The notes beneath the pieces were generated by a model. That model saw only the letters and a list, made by a program, of their open reading frames with translations. It had not been told where the DNA came from and made no database searches. The position numbers and the translations under genes were made by a program. Of a stretch of DNA of 64,000 nt, positions 58,086-64,000 are shown piece by piece (within the stretch, counting starts at the first letter, position 1; the number at the start of each line of letters is the position of its first letter). The DNA comes from CAMDHY01 sp046156265 (lineage in GTDB: Bacteria; Pseudomonadota; Alphaproteobacteria; Rhizobiales; Segnochrobactraceae). The DNA lies in NCBI RefSeq assembly GCF_046156265.1, contig NZ_JAWDIR010000043.1:310001-374000 (forward strand), given 5' to 3'.

Positions 58086-59264
58086 ATGTCCATGCCCGTC
58101 TTCTCCGCACCAGACGTGCTTCCCAACGATGGCGTCGTGGGCACTCTCATCGCCCGCGTCTTCAGGCCAGGCCTCGGGCCAAGTGTCTGTGTGGTGCGCG
58201 GCGACGCGGTGGTGGACATCACAAGCAAGACGCACCCGACCGTGCGCGACCTCTGCGAAGCATCGGATCCGGCCGCTGCAGCGCAGGCCGCACCGGGTGA
58301 GCCGATCGGCACGGTCGGCGACATCATCGCCAACAGTGACGAACGCCATCGCGACGAGAGCCGGCCGTGGCTACTGGCGCCGGTCGATCTCCAGGCCGTG
58401 AAAGCCTGTGGCGTGACCTTCGTCGAGAGCCTGCTCGAGCGCGTCATCGAGGAACAGGCGCGCGGCGCCCCCGACCGCGCTGCAGTCGTGCGGGCCGAAC
58501 TGACGGCCCTGATCGGCACCGACCTGTCGCGCCTCTCGCCCGGGTCCGAGGAGGCGATGCGGCTGAAGGCGGCGCTGATCGAGCGCAAGGCCTGGTCGCA
58601 GTACCTCGAGGTCGGCATCGGCCCGGATGCGGAGGTGTTCACCAAGGCCCAGCCGCTGTCGGCCGTCGGCCTCGGCGCCGACGTTGGCGTGCTGGCGTCC
58701 TCCTCCTGGAACAACCCGGAGCCGGAAATCGTGCTCGTCGTCTCGAGCGCCGGGCGCATCGTCGGCGCGACCCTCGGTAACGACGTCAATCTGCGTGATG
58801 TCGAGGGGCGCTCGGCGCTGCTGCTCGGCAAGGCGAAGGACAACAACGCCTCGGCGGCGATCGGCCCCTTCCTCCGCCTGTTCGACGCGACCTTCTCGAT
58901 CGACGACGTTCGCGCGGCCGACCTGGAACTGGTGGTCGAGGGCGAGGACGGCTTCCGCCTCGATGGCCGATCGTCGATGCGCAAGATCAGCCGGTCGCCC
59001 GAGAGCCTTGTCGCGGCCGCGGCAGGCCGTCACCATCAATACCCGGACGGCTTCTGTCTCTATCTCGGCACGATGTTCGCGCCGGTGAAGGACCGCGGCG
59101 AGGCCGGCAGCGGCTTCACCCATCACCGCGGAGACGTCGTGCGTATCTCCACGCCGACGCTCGGCGCCCTCGTCAATCGCGTCAACCTCTCCACCGAATG
59201 CACGCCTTGGACCTTCGGTGCCGCGTCGCTGATGCGCAATCTCGCCAGCCGCGGGCTGCTGTAG
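58086..59264 (+). CDS. FAH-family enzyme, 2-keto-3-deoxy-pentonate dehydratase type
   Basis: This 392-aa fumarylacetoacetate-hydrolase-fold protein has the metal-binding block NPEPEIVLVV with GNDVNLRDVEGRSALLLGKAKDNNAS. Its C-terminal region (LYLGTMFAPVKDRG, then STECTPWTFGAASLMRNLA) resembles the long FAH proteins that act as 2-keto-3-deoxy-D-arabinonate/xylonate dehydratases (Caulobacter XylX, archaeal KdaD). Those act in non-phosphorylative pentose oxidation to 2-oxoglutarate semialdehyde. I infer, without proof, that it serves a sugar or sugar acid imported by the neighbouring ABC system. The start MSMPVF at 58086 is chosen over an unlikely extended frame. Confidence 0.82.
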   Translation: MSMPVFSAPDVLPNDGVVGTLIARVFRPGLGPSVCVVRGDAVVDITSKTHPTVRDLCEASDPAAAAQAAPGEPIGTVGDIIANSDERHRDESRPWLLAPVDLQAVKACGVTFVESLLERVIEEQARGAPDRAAVVRAELTALIGTDLSRLSPGSEEAMRLKAALIERKAWSQYLEVGIGPDAEVFTKAQPLSAVGLGADVGVLASSSWNNPEPEIVLVVSSAGRIVGATLGNDVNLRDVEGRSALLLGKAKDNNASAAIGPFLRLFDATFSIDDVRAADLELVVEGEDGFRLDGRSSMRKISRSPESLVAAAAGRHHQYPDGFCLYLGTMFAPVKDRGEAGSGFTHHRGDVVRISTPTLGALVNRVNLSTECTPWTFGAASLMRNLASRGLL

Positions 59265-59308
59265 CGGCAGGGTGGACCACCCTGCCCACTCGTGCCGACG
59301 CGCCCGGG

Positions 59309-60883
59309 TCAGGCCATCTCAACGCCAAGGACTCGCTCACAGTCCGCCACCACGACCTCGAGGGAGCGACCCGCGTCGACGCGGTGCCACCGGATCGGGC
59401 CGCTGTCGCGCGCCACCTGTTCGGCCACCACCCGCCGGTCCGCATCCGAGGCGTCACCCCGGCGGCCGGCGACGCGGTCGGCGAGGGTGGCGGCCGGTGC
59501 ATCGAGCCAGATCCCGTCGAAGCGCGCTTCGAGACATTCCGCCACGGCCGCCACCGCCTGCCGCTCGCTTTCCTGCTGGTGCACAGCGTCGATCACGACG
59601 GCCAGCCCCGCTCGCAGCACCGTTTCCGCCTTGCGGTGCAGCACGCCGTAGACGGCTTCCGTCACCGACAGGTCGTAGGCGGTCTCGGGCAGGCGCTCGA
59701 ACTCTCCCGCCCCGAGCAGGCCCTTGCGCTCGACGTCACTGCGCAGGTGCACTGCGCCCGGCAGAGGCCCGAGGCGGGCCGCGAGGCGGGCCGCGACCGA
59801 GCTCTTGCCGCTCCCGGATAGCCCACCGATCGCCAGCAGTCGCGGTGGCACCGGCCGCAGCGCCGCTTCGGCGAGTGCGAGATAACGCTCAGCGGTGGCC
59901 CGGAAGCCGACCTCGCCGGTCTGCTGCAGCCGCACCGCCTCGATCTTGGCGCGGATGGTGGCGCGCACGGCGACGAACAGCGGCATCGCTGCCACTCCCG
60001 GCAGCCCGGCCTCGTCCCGTGCCTCGGCGAGTGTGCGGTTGAAGACCCAGTTCGCCTCCCCTGCCCGGCCCCGCTGCAGGAGGTCCATGACGAGGAAGGC
60101 GAGGTCGTAGAGAACGTCGATGGTGGCGAGGTCCTCGTCGAACTCCAGCGCATCGAACAGCGTCGGCCGCCCCCCGACGAGAGCGATGTTGCGGAGGTGG
60201 AGGTCGGCGTGGCAGCGCCGCACATAGCCGGCGCTCGCCCGCTCGCGAAGCAGCGGTGCGACTGCCTCGAGCGCGCGCCGTGTTTCGCCGGCCAGCCACT
60301 CCAGGCGCTCGGGATCGGCTAGATCGCCGATCCCCAGGAGGGTCGTGCTGTTCTCCTCGACGACGTCGCGAAGGTGGGCGACGAAGTCCGCCTCGCGGCG
60401 AACCGGCGCGCGCGCATGGGCGGCGGCGATGACGGCGGCAGTCTCCCGGAGGAGGTCGGGATCGAGCCCGCCGCGGTCGTCGACGCGGTCGAAGGTGAGG
60501 GTCTCGTCGAAGCGACGCATGTGCACCAGCCACTCGACCGGCACACCCTCGCCGCCGAGCGAAAGCGTCCCGTCGGGCCGGCGCACGACGGCAACGGTGC
60601 CGAGATAGAGCGACGGCGCGAAGGTCGAATTGATCTCGACCTCCCGTTCGCAGGCAACGCGCCGCAACTCCAGGGTCGAGAGGTTCATGAACGGAAGGCG
60701 CACCGCCCGCTTCATCTTGTAGACGTCCGGACCCGCGAGCACGACGACGGCGCCGTGGGTCTCGACCGTCGTGGCAGGCGCGCCTCCTCTTGCGGCCGTG
60801 GCGAGCAGGAAGGCCATCACGTCCGCCTGGGAAGCCTCCACCGGGTGCCGATCTGGTTCGTGAGTGTCGGTCGTATCTGCCAT
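59309..60883 (-). CDS. Aminoglycoside-phosphotransferase-like / P-loop kinase fusion
   Basis: This 524-aa two-domain protein, usually described as bifunctional aminoglycoside phosphotransferase/ATP-binding protein, is of unknown natural substrate. Residues about 1-330 resemble phosphotransferases, with the catalytic loop CHADLHLRNIAL and metal loop FDALEFD. Residues 340-524 are a P-loop kinase-like domain (GGLSGSGKSSVAARLA, then a lid region). It should not be read as proof of antibiotic resistance. ATG codons at 60886 and 60883 are adjacent; GAGG is better placed for the second. The gene is transcribed toward the FAH gene. Confidence 0.88.
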   Translation of the reverse strand: MADTTDTHEPDRHPVEASQADVMAFLLATAARGGAPATTVETHGAVVVLAGPDVYKMKRAVRLPFMNLSTLELRRVACEREVEINSTFAPSLYLGTVAVVRRPDGTLSLGGEGVPVEWLVHMRRFDETLTFDRVDDRGGLDPDLLRETAAVIAAAHARAPVRREADFVAHLRDVVEENSTTLLGIGDLADPERLEWLAGETRRALEAVAPLLRERASAGYVRRCHADLHLRNIALVGGRPTLFDALEFDEDLATIDVLYDLAFLVMDLLQRGRAGEANWVFNRTLAEARDEAGLPGVAAMPLFVAVRATIRAKIEAVRLQQTGEVGFRATAERYLALAEAALRPVPPRLLAIGGLSGSGKSSVAARLAARLGPLPGAVHLRSDVERKGLLGAGEFERLPETAYDLSVTEAVYGVLHRKAETVLRAGLAVVIDAVHQQESERQAVAAVAECLEARFDGIWLDAPAATLADRVAGRRGDASDADRRVVAEQVARDSGPIRWHRVDAGRSLEVVVADCERVLGVEMA

Positions 60884-61357
60884 CATCGCCTCTGGCTGGG
60901 GGCCGGCGCTTGCGCCTGATCGGAATTGGCATGCTGGAAGAGCAGGTCGCTTCGGGCTGCGCCTGTTCCGCGCCGCAGGCTTCGGAAGGAGTGGTGCTGA
61001 GAAGGTGGAGTCGTCCGAAGTCGTACCGGGGTCTCTCGCCGATTCGCTCTGGCCACGCGCGACTGCTGCATCGCGGACCAACGCCCTCCTTCGCCAGCCT
61101 GCGGCATCATCGCCCTGCCCTACCACCAACCTGTGGCGATGGGCGGCATGGATGATCGCGCACCCCGGCCGCGGCCGCCATGCTCCCGATCAATCGAGCG
61201 GACGGACCAGCGACACACGGGGCGCGGCCCAATCGGGCCTCCCGCTCGATCGCCTGTCCGCCAATTCGCGCCTTTGGGCGGAACCGCTTGCACCGACCCG
61301 GCCGAACCGTATAGTGCGGCCGCTTCGCCGGGCCGTCTCGTACGGTTGGGCGGCGAC

Positions 61358-61447
61358 GGAGGGGTGGCCGAGTGGTTGAAGGCGCACGCCTGGAAAGTGT
61401 GTAGGCGGGAAACCGTCTCGAGGGTTCGAATCCCTCTCCCTCCGCCA
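61358..61447 (+). tRNA. tRNA-Ser (anticodon GGA)
   Basis: This 90-base class II tRNA has acceptor arm GGAGGGG pairing with TCCCTCC (one G-U pair), a long variable arm, T-arm GGTTCGAATCC and encoded CCA. The anticodon loop CTGGAAA places GGA at 61392-61394, decoding UCC and UCU. Its downstream side is gene-poor and then carries nuclease-like genes, so it may also be an integration site; no right-hand repeat can be checked in this window. Confidence 0.97.
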
Positions 61448-62052
61448 TTCTGCTTTCCTGAAGCGTCTCTTCGCACTTTCGGAAACGCGAAAACGCCAAA
61501 GAAAACCAAGACTTTGCCACGGTGGGCTGTGGACCGCGCGGCACCGGTCGCGGGACCTTTTGTCTCCGTTTCCGCCGGCTCTCTCCCGAGCTGTGGACCG
61601 CAGCGACGAAGGTACGCGAACGTAACTCGCTAATTTAATTCAGTTTTTGCGGGCTCGTCTCGGCGTACATTTCGCTGACGCAATGGCTTGAGGGACGATG
61701 GGGACGCCAACGTGGCAGTTGATCTAGCTGGCTAATTTCTCTCGGCTCCGTCGGTAGCATATCCGAGACCAATTGGTGCGGTCGCAATTCACACGCCGGC
61801 CAGCGCCGCGTCTGAAGAGTAGCTCATGACCCCTTTCAGGGGATTGGAAGGTCTGCTTCCGGGCAAACTGTTGATGCGAACCACGCGTCCGTCTGCTGAC
61901 TGTCCGGTTCTGGCCAGGAAACTGAGAAAGCCGACGTTCGGTCAACGGCCCAATTGCAGGCGTTCGCGACGTGGGGTGGGGCGAGACTACGGTACGCGAT
62001 TCTCTTGAGCACTCTGCTGGTGAAAGCTTCTGGCGCGCGGGGGAACCGTCGA
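61448..62052. other. 605-bp gene-free stretch after tRNA-Ser(GGA)
   Basis: No convincing gene is visible; short frames here have unnatural composition. The DNA is AT-richer than the core genome in parts (about 61620-61780). A CTAGCTGGCTA cluster lies near 61723. The stretch looks like decayed or junction DNA, perhaps the edge of an integrated region. No terminator or promoter stands out. Confidence 0.5.
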
Positions 62053-63081
62053 TCAATCCGGTAGGTTGATCCACACAATGAACTCGTGAGGCCGGTACTC
62101 CACTGGCCCCGCGTCCTCAACGGGAATGGCGTCGAACGCTTCCATCAGGAATGGATCGAGCTGCGCGCCGCCGATATTCTGACACCAGACATTCGGCAGG
62201 CCTCCATCAACATGATCGATCCGAAAATAGCCCGGCCTATGCGCGTTACCCTGCTCCTGCGCGCCGGCATGGAGCACTGCGAGATGATTCATGATGATCA
62301 CCCCGTCGACAGCATCAAATGGGACCCGCACACCATTTACTTGATGAAAGGAGTGCTTGGTCAGCAAACCTGATCGGGGGTAGTTTAGCGCCGAAATAGG
62401 TTCATACATATATGCGTCCCAGAAAACAACGAGCACACCAACGGTATCCTTCGCGGAGAAGCCGGAGAACTTGTCTTCGGCACTTTCGAGGAAATCCTTC
62501 AAGACGTTGTCACGAGGCCAGGTGACGGGCTCGCTTGAATCCGGGTTGGCGCGAAGGGCATCTCCCAATGCGGAGCGGGCTGGGATCTGTCGCGGATTCG
62601 CACCCCGTGCCGTCTGATGGTCAACGAGGGAGGGGCATTTTACCTCAAATAAATAGACACGCTCTTCGAGTTCAACGGCGAGTTCTGGCCGGCGACCGGA
62701 GGTGGGATTGGCTGGTTCATGCCGGAATTGTGCGCCTGCTGGCCAAGACGCTTCGAGTAACGCCCTAAGCACCACGATTTCGGCGAACTTCTGCAGCAGT
62801 TGCTGGAAGCCCGCTCTCCATGCCACGGGGTCCTGCGCCGAAGGGGTATATGCCGTATCGATCAGCTCATCGACCAGACGCTTGCCCAAGCCAGGCAAGC
62901 GATTTTCGCAGGTAGCCAAAGCGCAGATGAGGGCTTCGCCAAACTCCGTTACGCGACCTTTGTGAAGGTGGTAGGTCAGCCAATGAATTCGGCCTCCGAC
63001 GCCGGCACGATAGCGGTCGGCGAGCACTTCCGAAATACCTGAAATATCTTGATTGTCAACGCTTTTCACGTCCCGGGTCAC
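62053..63081 (-). CDS. Predicted nuclease-like protein with PD-(D/E)XK motif
   Basis: This 342-aa protein is mostly helical in its first 110 residues. It then has RRPELAVELEERVYLFEVKC, which fits the PD-(D/E)XK core with its E-x-K lysine (positions about 130-150). A conserved-looking alpha/beta C-terminal half follows (GVLVVFWDAYMYE, PFDAVDGVIIMNHLAVLH, RPHEFIVWINLP). No signal peptide or membrane segment is present. The start lies 19 bp after the stop of the upstream nuclease-like gene, indicating one operon. The family is unnamed here; a DNA-defence role is inferred from motif and neighbour only. Confidence 0.6.
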   Translation of the reverse strand: MTRDVKSVDNQDISGISEVLADRYRAGVGGRIHWLTYHLHKGRVTEFGEALICALATCENRLPGLGKRLVDELIDTAYTPSAQDPVAWRAGFQQLLQKFAEIVVLRALLEASWPAGAQFRHEPANPTSGRRPELAVELEERVYLFEVKCPSLVDHQTARGANPRQIPARSALGDALRANPDSSEPVTWPRDNVLKDFLESAEDKFSGFSAKDTVGVLVVFWDAYMYEPISALNYPRSGLLTKHSFHQVNGVRVPFDAVDGVIIMNHLAVLHAGAQEQGNAHRPGYFRIDHVDGGLPNVWCQNIGGAQLDPFLMEAFDAIPVEDAGPVEYRPHEFIVWINLPD

Positions 63082-63100
63082 CCTATCCTACATTTCATTT

Positions 63101-64000
63101 TCAAAGCTCCATTACCACATTTTGTTTTGAAACATTGCCCGATGCCTTCGCTGCACTCTTGGCAGCTTTTGCAGCCTTGGCCGCTTTCGTGCCGATGCCG
63201 CGCTGCGTTAGGTCGATTCCAATGACGCGGATGTCCTCGACGCTCGGATAGTCGTTGGAGATGAGAGTCCAGTGGCGCTGAAGCTCGTCGAGCAACATCT
63301 CGAACGTGTCGGCCCGCCGGCCATTGGGAAGGTCCCAGTAAGACTTATTGCCGAGGTAAACCAACAGGAAGATGCCGCGGCTTGACCGGACGTCGCGGAG
63401 GTAGTCACCGCAGAGTTGGACCTCAAATCGTTCGAAAAGATGAGGTCCCGTCCACTTGTTGGCTATCTTGAGCTCTGCCGGCACGGGCGCGTCGAAGCCG
63501 AACCCGAAGAAGCGGAGATCCGGCCGCTTTGCATCCGCCAGCTCCTCCTCCTGAGGGACAGCGTAGCGTCCGGCGGCGCGGTCGCGGCACCATCCGCCGA
63601 CGAACTTCCGGAACTCTGTTTCCTCGTCGACGGCCTGTAGGATCGATGCGATCGAGGAGTCGCCGTTTTCGAGGTCTTGCTTTAGCGCGTCGAGCTTGTC
63701 GACGACGTGATACCAAAGTTCGCGATGGTTCGCGGGCGTTGCGACGAGGAAACTCGCGAATTCGCGTACCTGCGAAGGCGTCCATGCGTCGACGTCCGCG
63801 TCCGCCGCAGCCTTCGCCTTCGCGTGGAAGCCCATCCAGGGCCTGCTCTCTTGATCGGGATGCGCGCGCGCCATCTCGAGCAGCGCGAGGAAGGCCGCTT
63901 TGCCGGGGGTCTCGCGGATGAAGGCTATGAGCGCGTTGCGCGCGTCCTGCGCATCGTCTCGCAGACCTGGCGAATAGACGCCCGTGCCAGCGCGTTGGAT
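63101..64000 (-). CDS. C-terminal part of a larger nuclease-like protein (runs off window)
   Basis: Three hundred codons of an open frame continue past the right edge; an internal ATG at 63874 should not be taken as the start, because the codons above it read as normal protein (AGTGVYSPGLRDDAQDARN). The visible part has a helical domain. A PD-(D/E)XK-like core follows: RPDLRFFGFG, PAELKIANKW and a following QLCGDYLRDVRSSRGIFLLV. A Lys/Ala-rich tail ends it. This combination is frequent in large anti-phage or restriction-like proteins with C-terminal nucleases. The N-terminal function cannot be seen. Confidence 0.65.
   Translation of the reverse strand: MQRAGTGVYSPGLRDDAQDARNALIAFIRETPGKAAFLALLEMARAHPDQESRPWMGFHAKAKAAADADVDAWTPSQVREFASFLVATPANHRELWYHVVDKLDALKQDLENGDSSIASILQAVDEETEFRKFVGGWCRDRAAGRYAVPQEEELADAKRPDLRFFGFGFDAPVPAELKIANKWTGPHLFERFEVQLCGDYLRDVRSSRGIFLLVYLGNKSYWDLPNGRRADTFEMLLDELQRHWTLISNDYPSVEDIRVIGIDLTQRGIGTKAAKAAKAAKSAAKASGNVSKQNVVMEL

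Noticed and set aside
59309..60883. Antibiotic-resistance gene
   Set aside because: The aminoglycoside-phosphotransferase fold is shared by many kinases. The fusion with a P-loop kinase domain is a common housekeeping-type protein of unknown substrate.
61724..62074. 116-codon minus-strand frame after tRNA-Ser(GGA)
   Set aside because: It is Arg/Ser/Pro-rich with no globular pattern and overlaps the 3' end of the nuclease-like gene.

Overview
The window is high-GC DNA from an alphaproteobacterium, most likely of the Hyphomicrobiales (Rhizobiales) type. The main evidence is the gene order ntrY-ntrX-trkA-dat-hfq-hflX followed by mazG, the run rlpA-tmk-holB-metG-tatD-MBL hydrolase, and a ku-ligD module with two Ku paralogues. 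The genus cannot be fixed from the sequence alone.

Layout. 1-2.6 kb: a fatty-acid desaturase and a secreted sugar-dehydrogenase-like beta-propeller. 2.9-7.4 kb: a non-homologous end-joining module (ku, ligD, convergent second ku). 7.6-17.6 kb: conserved core genes (NtrYX two-component system, TrkA, a D-amino-acid aminotransferase, Hfq, HflX, a Tat-exported DsrE-like protein, MazG). 18.2-25.9 kb: an OprB-type porin converging on a six-gene minus-strand housekeeping run joined mostly by 1-4 bp overlaps. 26.3-26.7 kb: a small exported protein.

26.9-36.7 kb: an integrated mobile element of about 9.7 kb sits in the 3' end of tRNA-Ser(UGA). It has a tyrosine integrase, an AlpA-type regulator, a split primase and primase-helicase, a nine-copy 9-bp iteron array, an HK97-type major capsid gene with small partner genes, and cargo (a Tat-exported small protein, a ribbon-helix-helix regulator, a membrane protein). 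No terminase, portal, protease or tail gene is visible, so it looks like a phage satellite or a decayed prophage.

36.8-42.4 kb: an acyl-CoA or branched dicarboxylate catabolic cluster (LysR, CoA-transferase, MaoC-like hydratase, MmgE/PrpD protein, acyl-CoA dehydrogenase). 42.6-56.6 kb: eleven minus-strand genes in a tight run, encoding a ribose-type ABC importer (binding protein, double ATPase, two enlarged permeases), an alpha/beta hydrolase with a small partner, a microbial-rhodopsin homologue that has lost its retinal lysine, a flotillin, a sodium:solute symporter with a small membrane partner, and a LysR regulator. The ATPase carries a C-terminal PEBP (YbhB/Raf-kinase-inhibitor-like) domain. 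This run is the most unusual part of the window. 56.8-59.3 kb: a tartrate/malate-type dehydrogenase divergent from an FAH-family enzyme resembling 2-keto-3-deoxy-pentonate dehydratases, suggesting sugar-acid catabolism.

59.3-64 kb: a kinase/ATPase fusion protein, tRNA-Ser(GGA), a gene-poor 0.6 kb stretch, and two adjacent genes with PD-(D/E)XK nuclease-like motifs. The second nuclease gene runs off the window. This end may be the start of a defence or integrated island behind the second tRNA-Ser. All functional calls come from reading motifs and gene order; no database search was run.
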